This document shows, piece after piece, positions 6,531-14,952 of a stretch of DNA of 64,000 nt; position 1 is the stretch's first letter; each line of letters begins with the position of its first letter. The notes beneath the pieces were generated by a model. It made no database searches, had not been told where the DNA came from, and saw nothing but the letters and a program-made list of their open reading frames with translations. The translations under genes and the position numbers were made by a program. Origin of the DNA: Deltaproteobacteria bacterium (GTDB lineage Bacteria; Myxococcota_A; UBA9042; PHBI01); NCBI GenBank assembly GCA_020632715.1, contig JACKFA010000001.1, forward strand, positions 186,001 to 250,000. The letters are read 5' to 3'.

Positions 6531-9500
6531 ATGAGAAACTTCATCAGGTTCTGGGGCCTTCTGGCCAGCCTCGGCGTGGTCCTCGCCGCAGGCCCGGCCG
6601 AGGCGATCCCCTCGTCGCTCGCCGTGCAGGGCTATCTGACCAGCCAGAGCGGCGAGGCAGACGGCACCTACAAGCTCACGCTCAGCCTCTGGACCACGCA
6701 GACCGGCGGCGCGCAGCTCTACACGGAGACCTTCGACGCCGTGACCGTCGACCACGGCCTCTTCGACGTCACCATCGGCGCGGCCGGCGGGCTCGCCTCG
6801 GCGACGTTCAAGGACAACGCGGCCATCTGGATGCAGGTGAAGCTCGACTCCGGCCCGGGCGTGGTCGCGAACGAGCCGGCGCTCCCCCGCCAGCCGCTCA
6901 CGACGTCGGCGTTCGCCTTCGCCACGCACTACGCGACGACCGCGGCGAGCGCGTCCGACGTGGCGTGCGCCGGCGGGTGCGTGTCGACGACCGAGCTCAC
7001 GTTCGACCCGGCGACGCAGGCCGAGCTCGACGCGGCGCTCGTGAACCTCGTCACGACGTCGTCGCTGACGACGACGCTCGCGTCCTACGTGACGTCGACG
7101 AGCCTCACGTCGACGCTCGCGGGCTACGTCTCGTCCTCGGGCCTGACGTCGGCGCTGTCGTCGTACGTGACGTCGTCGAGCCTCACGACGACGCTGTCGG
7201 GCTACGTGACGTCCTCGGGCCTCACGACCGCGCTCACGCCGTACGCGCTCAAGACGCAGCTCCCGACGTCGGTCCAGGGCCTGACGGGCGGCGTGATCAC
7301 GGGCACCGTGACCGCGACGAAGTTCGTGCAGGGGGCGCAGGACGTCTGCGACAAGAGCGGCAACTGCGGCAAGACCCTCGAGAACCTGAGCTGCGTCGCG
7401 CCGAACGACACGCCGGTCTTCGATCACAACTCCCAGACGTGGCAGTGCGGCACCGGCAGCGCGTCCGGCGGCGTCAACGCGACGGATCTCACCTGCAGCG
7501 GCTGCGTGGCCCTGAACGAGCTCTCGTTCGACCCGGCGACGCAGGCGGAGCTCGACGCCGCGGTCGCGGGCGCCGTGACGCAGTCCTCGCTGACCACCAC
7601 CCTCGCGGGCTACGCCACGACGTCGTCGCTGTCGGGCTACGTGCTCACGAGCGCGCTGACGACGACGCTCCAGGGCTACGTCTCGACGTCGGCGCTGACG
7701 ACGGCGCTCCAGGGCTACGTCACGACGACGGCGATGGGCACGGCCATCACGGCGGCCCTCACCGGCTACGTCACGACGACGGCGCTGACGACGGCGCTCC
7801 AGCCCTACGCGAAGACCGCGGACCTCGCGGCCTACGTGACGCAGACGAGCCTCACGACGACGCTCGCCGGCTACGCGACGACGGCGCAGATCCCGACGAG
7901 CGTCGACGGCCTCGCGGGCGGCACGCTCTCGAGCGATCTCACGGTCGCCGGCACGGGCACCGTGAACGCGACGCGCTTCATCCAGAACGGCGCCGAGGTG
8001 TGTGACTCGACCGGGAACTGCGGCGCGACCCTCGGCTCGCTCCACTGCAGCACGAACCAGATCGCGCGTTGGAACGGCTCGGGCTGGGAGTGCTACACGA
8101 TGTCGACGGGTGTGAGCCCGACGGGCATGTGCAACCAGGTCGGCCAGGCGCTCCAGTGGGACGGCTTCGCCTACACCTGCGCGACCGTCGGCGCGACCGG
8201 CCTCTCGGCGGGCCGCGCCAACGGGTACGAGGTCACCGACGACTGGGGCATGGCGTGGGACGGCATCGCCCGCGGCAAGAAGAACTGGGCGAACGCCCGC
8301 GCGGCGTGCGCCGCCGTCGGCGGCCGCCTCCCGACGGCGACCGAGATCTTCCGCAACAACGCGTCGAGCGGCACCGGCAACATCGCGGACATCAACGCGA
8401 CGCAGCAGCTGTGGACCCTCGTCCAGAGCTACTCGACGACGGCGGGCGGGACCCCGCGCTACGTGACGACCGCGTTCAGCGACGGCTCCACCACGACGCA
8501 GGACCAGACGGCCGTCTATCAGTACCGCTGCGTGTGGCCGGACGAGTCCAACACAGCGTTCGCGGGCGACAACTGCACCGGCCTCCCCGACGAGGCGTGC
8601 CAGGCCTACGGCGTCGCGTGGAACGTCGACACCGCGGACCACGCGAAGCTCGATTGGACGGCCGCCGAGAACGAGTGCGCGTTCTACAACGCGACGCTCG
8701 TCTCGAGCTGGGACGCCGCCCACCTCATCCGCTCCGGCTGGAACGTGCCGAGCGTCGCCGGCCAGTATCTCTGGACCTCGGACATCTGGCACAGCAGCAC
8801 CACGATCTACGCCGCGACCATGGCGTGGACCGCGAACCCCGACATCGACTGGACCGCCGAGGGCAGCGGCGGCGGGACGAACGGCTCGTGGGACGGGCTC
8901 ACCACGGCGACGCACTACTTCCGCTGCATCGGCAAGAAGTCGACGGCGTACGGTGTGCTCCCCTCCCCCACCTGCAACGGTGGCTGCTTCACACCGAACC
9001 GGCCCGCCGCGCGCATCGTCGCGGACAGCACGAGCCGCAGCGCGGCGACCTACGCGGCCGCCAACAACGCGTGCCGCGGTCTCGGCGCCTACCTCCCGAC
9101 CGTCACGGAGTTCCAGGATCTCGTGAAGAGTGGCTGGGTCGCAGACGCGACGCCCGTGAACCTCTGGCTCTCCGAGCAGACCGACGTGGCGACCGGGACG
9201 ACCGCGGGCTGGGGCTACATGATCGGCAAGTGGAGCGGCGTCGGCGATGGCACGAAGTGGCTCGTCAACGTGCTCTCGTCGAACCTGTCCGGCGGCTCCA
9301 GCGCGAGCTATCGCTGCGTCTGGCGTGAGTCCCTCGAAGCGTCGTTCAGGAGCTGCGGCCCGACCCAGGTGCAGACGTGGGACGAGGCGACCAAGGCCTA
9401 CAAGTGCGTGGACATCGTCGCCGGCAACTCGAACGGGAACGGCAACCCCAGCGGCAACCACACGACGGACGGCTGGAGCGGCGACTGGGACAACGTCGCG

Positions 9501-10202
9501 CGGACGGCCGCGACCTACCAGGCCGCCGCCGACCTGTGCAGCCAGAAGGGCGCCCGGCTGCCCACCGCGACCGAGCTCTATCGGGTGAGCTCGGCCGTCA
9601 TCAGCAGTGATTTCCGGCTGTTCAGCGCCGCTGAGACGCTGTGGACGATGAACCCGGTGCCGGGGGCCGTAGCGACGCGCGTGAGCTTGAACACGTCGAC
9701 GGGCGCGGCGACGGCGACGGCGGAGACGGCGACATTGCTGTTCCGCTGCTACTGGCCGCCGACCCCGGAGAGCGACGCCTTCACGGGTCGCTCGTGCCAC
9801 GGTGACACGCGGACGTTGGCGGATCCGTGCTTCACGACGGGCCACCTGAGGGCGGATCGGTACGACCGCGCGAAGCTCCAGCACGCGTCCGCGGCGTGGG
9901 AGTGCGAGTTCCTCGGTGGGCGTCTCCCGACCGAGGAGGAGTACATGCAGCTCATCCACGCGGGGCTCCCGAACGGGACCAACGCGAAGGTCTGGGCCGC
10001 GGATCGGACCTACGCGAACAACCTCACGTCCGGTGTGAACGGCGAGGGCTACACGACGCTCTTCTGGACCGGCGCGGGGACGACATCGTACTCCTTCCCG
10101 AGCACGACGGCGGCCGCGAACCAGGTCTACACGTACGGCGCGACGGTCCCGTCGACGCTCCTCGGCTTCCGCTGCGTCTTCTCGGACGTGCTGAAGCGCT
10201 GA
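6531..10202 (+). CDS. Large secreted fibre-like protein with DUF1566-type modules
   Basis: A 1223-residue protein with a cleavable signal (MRNFIRFWGLL...GPAEA). AGGAG lies about 9 bases before the ATG; upstream in-frame starts overlap the previous gene and lack a signal. The first 130 residues form a globular region. Two related blocks follow (about residues 144-290 and 321-506). Each opens with ELTFDPATQAELDAA or a close variant, continues with a 13-residue repeat of the type TSSSLTTTLAGYV, and closes with a C(D/N)SxGNCG motif. The repeat resembles phage tail fibres and trimeric stalks. From about residue 564 to the end there are four to five modules with GxRLPTATE(I/L) and YRCVW signatures, typical of DUF1566/Lcl C-terminal domains related to the C-type lectin fold. 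It is probably a cell-surface stalk with binding heads, partnered with the lipoprotein upstream. Confidence 0.85.
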   Translation: MRNFIRFWGLLASLGVVLAAGPAEAIPSSLAVQGYLTSQSGEADGTYKLTLSLWTTQTGGAQLYTETFDAVTVDHGLFDVTIGAAGGLASATFKDNAAIWMQVKLDSGPGVVANEPALPRQPLTTSAFAFATHYATTAASASDVACAGGCVSTTELTFDPATQAELDAALVNLVTTSSLTTTLASYVTSTSLTSTLAGYVSSSGLTSALSSYVTSSSLTTTLSGYVTSSGLTTALTPYALKTQLPTSVQGLTGGVITGTVTATKFVQGAQDVCDKSGNCGKTLENLSCVAPNDTPVFDHNSQTWQCGTGSASGGVNATDLTCSGCVALNELSFDPATQAELDAAVAGAVTQSSLTTTLAGYATTSSLSGYVLTSALTTTLQGYVSTSALTTALQGYVTTTAMGTAITAALTGYVTTTALTTALQPYAKTADLAAYVTQTSLTTTLAGYATTAQIPTSVDGLAGGTLSSDLTVAGTGTVNATRFIQNGAEVCDSTGNCGATLGSLHCSTNQIARWNGSGWECYTMSTGVSPTGMCNQVGQALQWDGFAYTCATVGATGLSAGRANGYEVTDDWGMAWDGIARGKKNWANARAACAAVGGRLPTATEIFRNNASSGTGNIADINATQQLWTLVQSYSTTAGGTPRYVTTAFSDGSTTTQDQTAVYQYRCVWPDESNTAFAGDNCTGLPDEACQAYGVAWNVDTADHAKLDWTAAENECAFYNATLVSSWDAAHLIRSGWNVPSVAGQYLWTSDIWHSSTTIYAATMAWTANPDIDWTAEGSGGGTNGSWDGLTTATHYFRCIGKKSTAYGVLPSPTCNGGCFTPNRPAARIVADSTSRSAATYAAANNACRGLGAYLPTVTEFQDLVKSGWVADATPVNLWLSEQTDVATGTTAGWGYMIGKWSGVGDGTKWLVNVLSSNLSGGSSASYRCVWRESLEASFRSCGPTQVQTWDEATKAYKCVDIVAGNSNGNGNPSGNHTTDGWSGDWDNVARTAATYQAAADLCSQKGARLPTATELYRVSSAVISSDFRLFSAAETLWTMNPVPGAVATRVSLNTSTGAATATAETATLLFRCYWPPTPESDAFTGRSCHGDTRTLADPCFTTGHLRADRYDRAKLQHASAAWECEFLGGRLPTEEEYMQLIHAGLPNGTNAKVWAADRTYANNLTSGVNGEGYTTLFWTGAGTTSYSFPSTTAAANQVYTYGATVPSTLLGFRCVFSDVLKR

Positions 10203-10235
10203 TCGCGACTTCCTGAGCTGACTTCGACTCGCCGA

Positions 10236-10263
10236 CGCGCGGGAGGATCCGTCCTCTCGCGCG
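10236..10263 (+). terminator. Terminator stem-loop with UNCG-type tetraloop
   Basis: A 12-bp stem (CGCGCGGGAGGA paired with TCCTCTCGCGCG, one G-U pair) closes a TCCG loop, a member of the stable UNCG tetraloop class. It begins 33 bases after the stop codon at 10202. No T tract follows. Confidence 0.6.
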
Positions 10264-10390
10264 TTCGCGCGTTCGGGGGGCGTCCGCGCGGATCCCTGGG
10301 CGGCCGACGCGCGCCCGGAGCCCGCGCACGCCGCGGTCGTCGCCGCCGACAACGCGCTCGTGCTCATCGGGAGCGGATCGCAGCCCGACC

Positions 10391-10429
10391 TGTGCGTTTT
10401 GACACACCCCCTTCGAGGGTGTTCGCACA
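10391..10429 (+). promoter_or_regulatory. Nested inverted repeats over a TTGACA upstream of pntA
   Basis: Outer arms TGTGCG/CGCACA and inner arms ACACCC/GGGTGT share one centre. A perfect TTGACA (10399-10404) sits on the left side, overlapping the inner arm. No good -10 follows at 16-18 bases, which fits an activator-dependent or regulated promoter. The pntA ATG is 52 bases behind the structure. Confidence 0.4.
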
Positions 10430-10481
10430 GCGGCGCGGTCGCGCTTCCCCTCCCGGGCAAAACGGCCTATCACTCCGGGCC

Positions 10482-12125
10482 ATGAAAGTTGGTATCCCGA
10501 GAGAGACGGCGCTCCGGGAGCGCCGGGTCGCGGCGACCCCGGACACCGTGCAGCGCCTCCGGCGCCTCGGGTTCGACGTCGCCATCGAGGCTGGCGCGGG
10601 CGCGACCGCCGGCTTCGAGGACACCGCCTACGTCGACGCCGGCGCCGAGGTGCTGCCCGACGCGGCCGCCGTCTTCGCCGCCGCCGACGTCGTGCTCAAG
10701 GTGGAGCCCCCCTCCCCCGCCGAGGTGGCGGCCCTCCGCGAGGGCGCGACCGTCTTCTCCTTCGTGTGGCCGAAGCGGAACCCCGAGCTCCTCGAGGCGC
10801 TCGCGGCCCGCAAGGTCACGGCCCTCGCGATGGACATGGTGCCGCGCATCACGCGCGCCCAGAAGCTCGACGCGCTCTCGTCGATGGCGAACATCGCCGG
10901 CTACCGCGCGGTCGTCGAGGCCGCCGCCGCCTACGGGAGCTTCTTCGGTCCGCAGTTCACGGCCGCCGGCAAGGTCGACGCCGCGAAGGTGCTCATCATC
11001 GGCGCGGGCGTCGCGGGGCTCGCGGCCGTCGGCGCCGCGAAGGGCCTCGGCGCGCAGGTGCGCGCCTTCGACACGCGCCCCGCCGTGAAGGACGAGGTGC
11101 AGAGCCTCGGCGGCACGTTCCTCGAGCTCGACTTCGAGGAGGCCGGCGACGGCGGCGGCGGCTACGCGAAGGTGATGTCGCCCGAGTTCATCGCCGCCGA
11201 GATGGCGCTCTTCCGCGAGCAGGCGAAGGAGGTCGACGTCGTCATCACGACCGCGCTCGTACCCGGCACGAAGGCGCCGGTCCTCTGGGACGCGGGCATG
11301 GTCGAGGCGATGAAGCCCGGGAGCGTCATCGTCGACCTCGCGGCGCACCAGGGCGGGAACTGCGCGCTCACGCGGGCCGACGAGGTCGTCGTCCACCAGG
11401 GCGTCACCATCATCGGCCACACCGACCTCGCGAGCCGCATGGCCGGCACCGCGAGCCAGCTCTACGGGATGAACCTCGTCCACTTCCTCGACGACATGGG
11501 CGGCGGCGCCGGCTTCAAGGTCGACGTGGAGGACGTGGTGGTCCGCGGCGCGCTCGTCGCGCACGACGGCGCGGTCACCTACCCGCCCCCGCCCCCGCCC
11601 GCGCCGACGCCGGCCGCGGCGGTGCCCGGGACGCCCGCCCCGGCACCGAAGCCGGCCGCGCCAGCGCCCGCGCCGGTCGCGAGGCCCGCGAGCGAGAAGC
11701 GGTCGAAGGGCCACGGTCACGGCGCCCCGACCGGGGGCAAGCCGCTGCTGTCGGGCCCCGTGTTCTCGGCGGTAGGCGTGGTGCTCGCGGCCGTGTGGCT
11801 CGTCCTCGTGGCGACGGCGCCGCCGGGCGAGGCCGCCGAGGGCGCGCGCACGCTGCTGCAGCACCTCACGGTGTTCGTGCTCGCCTGCTTCGTCGGCTGG
11901 CAGGTCGTCTGGAACGTGACGCCCGCGCTCCACACGCCGCTCATGAGCGTCACGAACGCGGTGTCCGGCATCATCATCGTCGGCGGGATCCTCGAGGGGG
12001 CGCGCGGCGGCGAGCTCCACGCGAGCATCGTCCTCGGCCTCGTGGCCGCGCTCATCGCGACGATCAACATCGCCGGCGGCTTCCTCGTGACGCAGCGCAT
12101 GCTGCGCATGTTCCGCAGGGATTAG
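10482..12125 (+). CDS. pntA: NAD(P) transhydrogenase alpha subunit, soluble NAD domain joined to membrane segment
   Basis: A 547-residue PntA, part of the inner-membrane proton-translocating transhydrogenase that uses proton entry to drive hydride transfer from NADH to NADP+. The start MKVGIPRET is the classic family N-terminus. Domain I covers about residues 1-365, with the mobile-loop region RAQKLDALSSMANIAGY and the Rossmann motif GAGVAGLAA near residue 173. A proline/alanine-rich linker (about 366-420) is longer than in E. coli PntA, which is about 510 residues. Four hydrophobic helices follow. Many alphaproteobacteria split this polypeptide in two; here it is one chain as in E. coli. pntB starts 10 bases after the stop codon. 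Confidence 0.96.
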   Translation: MKVGIPRETALRERRVAATPDTVQRLRRLGFDVAIEAGAGATAGFEDTAYVDAGAEVLPDAAAVFAAADVVLKVEPPSPAEVAALREGATVFSFVWPKRNPELLEALAARKVTALAMDMVPRITRAQKLDALSSMANIAGYRAVVEAAAAYGSFFGPQFTAAGKVDAAKVLIIGAGVAGLAAVGAAKGLGAQVRAFDTRPAVKDEVQSLGGTFLELDFEEAGDGGGGYAKVMSPEFIAAEMALFREQAKEVDVVITTALVPGTKAPVLWDAGMVEAMKPGSVIVDLAAHQGGNCALTRADEVVVHQGVTIIGHTDLASRMAGTASQLYGMNLVHFLDDMGGGAGFKVDVEDVVVRGALVAHDGAVTYPPPPPPAPTPAAAVPGTPAPAPKPAAPAPAPVARPASEKRSKGHGHGAPTGGKPLLSGPVFSAVGVVLAAVWLVLVATAPPGEAAEGARTLLQHLTVFVLACFVGWQVVWNVTPALHTPLMSVTNAVSGIIIVGGILEGARGGELHASIVLGLVAALIATINIAGGFLVTQRMLRMFRRD

Positions 12126-12134
12126 GAGCGAGCC

Positions 12135-13535
12135 ATGACGAAGGACCTCCTCCTCGCCCTCGCGTACATCGTCGCGAGCGTGCTCTTCATCGCGAGCCTC
12201 CGCGGCCTCTCGAGCCAGGAGACGGCGCGGCGCGGCAACATCTACGGCATGGTCGGGATGGCGCTCGCGATGCTCGCGACGCTCCTCCACCCGGACGTCG
12301 CCGCGTACTGGGCGATCGTGCCCGCCATCGCCGCGGGCGCCATCGTCGGCGTCGTCCTCGCGGTGCGGGTCGCCATGACGGCCATGCCCGAGCTCGTGGC
12401 GCTCCTCCACAGCTTCGTCGGCGCCGCGGCCGTGCTCGTCGGCTTCGCGAGCTACCTCGGCGGCCACCACGGCGAGAGCGGGATCCTGCGCGCCGAGATC
12501 TACATCGACGTGCTCATCGGCGCGATCACGTTCACCGGGTCGATCGTCGCGTTCCTGAAGCTGCGCGGCACGCTCGGCGGGCGGCCGCTCCTGCTCCCGG
12601 CGCGGCACGTCCTGAACCTCGCGCTCCTCGGCGTGTGCGTGGCGCTCGCGGTCCCGTTCGGCTCGGAGCCGGGCGCGACGGGCGTCCTCTACCTCGGGGT
12701 CATGACGGCGGTCGCGAGCGTCCTCGGCGTGCACCTCGTGATGGCCATCGGCGGCGCGGACATGCCCGTCGTGGTCTCGCTCCTGAACAGCTACTCCGGG
12801 TGGACCGCGTCGGCCGCCGGCTTCATGCTGAACAACGACCTCCTCATCGTGACGGGCGCGCTCGTGGGCTCCTCGGGCGCGATCCTCTCGTACATCATGT
12901 GCCGCGCGATGAACCGGTCGATCGTGAACGTCGTCTTCGGCGGCTTCGGGACGCAGGCCGGGGCGGCGGCGCCTGCGCCGTCGGGCGGGGACACGCCAGG
13001 GGAGCTCCAGGAGATCGACGTGGCCGGGACGGTCGCCGAGCTGCTCGCGGCGCGCTCGGTCGTCGTGGTGCCGGGATACGGGATGGCGGTCGCCCGCGCG
13101 CAGCACGCCGTGCGGGACCTGACGCAGCTCCTGCGGGACCGCGGGATCGAGGTGCGCTTCGCCATCCACCCGGTCGCGGGGCGCCTCCCGGGGCACATGA
13201 ACGTGCTGCTCGCCGAGGCGAACATCCCGTACGACATCGTGCTCGAGATGGACGAGATCAACGACGACCTGCCGGACACCGACGTGTGCCTCGTCGTCGG
13301 AGCGAACGACATCGTGAACCCGGCGGCGAAGACCGACACGACGAGCACCATCTACGGGATGCCCGTGCTCGAGGTGTGGGAGTCGAAGCGGACCATCATG
13401 AACAAGCGCAGCCGCGCGGCAGGCTACGCGGGCATCGACAACCCCCTCTACTACCACGAGCGGACGCGGATGCTCTTCGGCGACGCGCGCGGGGTGATGG
13501 AGGAGCTGGTCACCGCGATTCGCGCGGGGGGCTGA
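12135..13535 (+). CDS. pntB: NAD(P) transhydrogenase beta subunit
   Basis: A 466-residue partner of PntA and the usual length for PntB. The first 270 residues hold the hydrophobic proton-channel helices, starting MTKDLLLALAYIVASVLF, including LLHSFVGAAAVLVGFA and the SYSGWTASAAGFML segment. The C-terminal NADP-binding domain III (about 290-466) shows VVVPGYGMAVA, the fold start for NADP, then HPVAGRLPGHMNVLLAEA, and the end NPLYYHERTRMLFGDAR typical of the family. GAGCG precedes the ATG and the gap to pntA is 9 bases, so the two are translated from one mRNA. Confidence 0.97.
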   Translation: MTKDLLLALAYIVASVLFIASLRGLSSQETARRGNIYGMVGMALAMLATLLHPDVAAYWAIVPAIAAGAIVGVVLAVRVAMTAMPELVALLHSFVGAAAVLVGFASYLGGHHGESGILRAEIYIDVLIGAITFTGSIVAFLKLRGTLGGRPLLLPARHVLNLALLGVCVALAVPFGSEPGATGVLYLGVMTAVASVLGVHLVMAIGGADMPVVVSLLNSYSGWTASAAGFMLNNDLLIVTGALVGSSGAILSYIMCRAMNRSIVNVVFGGFGTQAGAAAPAPSGGDTPGELQEIDVAGTVAELLAARSVVVVPGYGMAVARAQHAVRDLTQLLRDRGIEVRFAIHPVAGRLPGHMNVLLAEANIPYDIVLEMDEINDDLPDTDVCLVVGANDIVNPAAKTDTTSTIYGMPVLEVWESKRTIMNKRSRAAGYAGIDNPLYYHERTRMLFGDARGVMEELVTAIRAGG

Positions 13536-13868
13536 CGAGGCCGCGGAAGCGCACGCTCGCGACGCGCCGCCCGGCGGAGGCGCCGACCCGCGCGGGGCAT
13601 CCGCCCGGCGCGCGGCGCGTTCTCGTGCGGTGGTGCCTCCTTGTCCCGGGCGCGCCGGTGACAACTTACTCACACTTCGCCCGTGAATGCGCCCAGGGGG
13701 CGCGCGTCCATCGCCCCGCCGCAGCGTGGGGAGACGCCGGGAGCAACGACCCGGCGGTTTGACGCGCGCGGCCGAGCTAGGCTAGGCAACCTGCAAGCAC
13801 GCAAGAAAAGCACGAACGCGCGGCGCGGCAACGCATCACCGCCCCAGAACATCGGAAAGGCACGCCTC
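13536..13868. other. Intergenic region between pntB and the secreted protein gene
   Basis: A 333-base gap. It holds GC-rich dyads behind pntB and, near its right end, a possible promoter (13759-13788). No ORF with family features or good ribosome site is visible. Confidence 0.5.
13759..13788 (+). promoter_or_regulatory. Weak sigma70-like promoter candidate
   Basis: TTGACG at 13759, an 18-base spacer and TAGGCA at 13783. The -10 is poor. Transcription would start about 75 bases before the ATG at 13869, which carries its own AAAGG ribosome site. Confidence 0.25.
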
Positions 13869-14798
13869 ATGAATCATCTGCATCGGTCGCTCTCCGGTCT
13901 CGTGGCGCTCGGCCTCGTCATGACCGCCTCCACGGCGTTCGCGAAGGGCAACGTCGACGGCGCGTTGAAGTTCGTCCCCTCGGACTTCTCGACGGTCGTC
14001 GCGTTCGACCTCGACGCGCTCCGCGCCTCGCCGCTCTTCGACGTCGTCAAGACCGCCGTCAAGGACGACCGCGAGATGAAGGAGGTCCAGAAGGCGACCG
14101 GGCTCGACCCGCTGAAGGACATCAAGAGCATGGTCATCGCGGGCCCCGACCAGTTCATCAAGGACGAGGGCAAGTTCGTCGCCGTGCTCGAGGCCAAGTT
14201 CGACGAGAAGAAGATCGTCGACTTCATGAAGAGCCAGGGCCAGGTGACCGAGAAGGACGCCCCCGGCGGCAAGCTCTACGTCATCGAGGACGGCGGCGTC
14301 GCCTTCCGCGGTGACTACCTCGTCGCGGGCCCGATGGGCCTCGTCGAGAAGGCCCTCGCCGCCGGCAAGGGGATCCCGGGCGGGAAGCTCGCCAAGATGT
14401 ACGGCTCGATGAAGGGCGCGAAGGGCGGCTTCGTGCTGCTCGGCGGCTCGGAGCAGCTCAAGAAGTGGCTCGCGAAGCGCTCGGGCAAGGGCGGCCCCGA
14501 CTTCAAGGACATCGAGGCGATGGGCGTCGCCGTCGACCTCTCGGGCGGCGGCCTCGGCGTCGAGATGCACGCGGCGTTCGCGTCGGACAAGTCGGCCTCG
14601 GACCTCGCCGCCGGCGTCAGCGCCGCCGCGAAGGAGGCCGCGGGCGACCCCGACATGAAGGAGCTCGGCCTCGCCGGCCCCATCAGCAAGGTCAGCGCCA
14701 CCGCGAAGGGGAAGGAGGCCGTCGTCGCCGTGAAGCTCGCGAAGGACGACATGAAGACCATCACGGAGATGCTGAAGGAGATGGTGTCCGGGAAGTAG
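13869..14798 (+). CDS. Secreted lysine-rich protein of unknown function
   Basis: A 309-residue protein with a signal peptide (MNHLHRSLSGLVALGL...STAFA). The ATG at 13869 has AAAGG 8 bases upstream; longer in-frame starts give an unstructured arginine-rich leader without export features. The mature part begins KGNVDGALKFVPSDFSTVVAFDLDALRASPLFD and continues as alternating short beta and helical segments rich in lysine and glycine, with no cysteine cluster, transmembrane helix or known catalytic motif. The layout (VPSDFSTVVAFDLDALRASPLF, later MVIAGPDQF, then GGFVLLGG) recalls secreted DUF3352-like proteins, but I cannot assign the family. It stands alone between pntAB and the ArgC-like gene. 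Confidence 0.8.
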   Translation: MNHLHRSLSGLVALGLVMTASTAFAKGNVDGALKFVPSDFSTVVAFDLDALRASPLFDVVKTAVKDDREMKEVQKATGLDPLKDIKSMVIAGPDQFIKDEGKFVAVLEAKFDEKKIVDFMKSQGQVTEKDAPGGKLYVIEDGGVAFRGDYLVAGPMGLVEKALAAGKGIPGGKLAKMYGSMKGAKGGFVLLGGSEQLKKWLAKRSGKGGPDFKDIEAMGVAVDLSGGGLGVEMHAAFASDKSASDLAAGVSAAAKEAAGDPDMKELGLAGPISKVSATAKGKEAVVAVKLAKDDMKTITEMLKEMVSGK

Positions 14799-14952
14799 TC
14801 TCCCGCACCCGCGACAGCAATCCGGGCCGGGCCGCGGCGTCGCGAGACGTGCGCGGCCTTGGTCTTTCTGGACGGCGGCGCCCCCGCGGGGCACGCTCGT
14901 CCCCCCGGCCCCCGGCCCCCCTCACGGCGCCCGCCGCATGGAGACCGAAACG

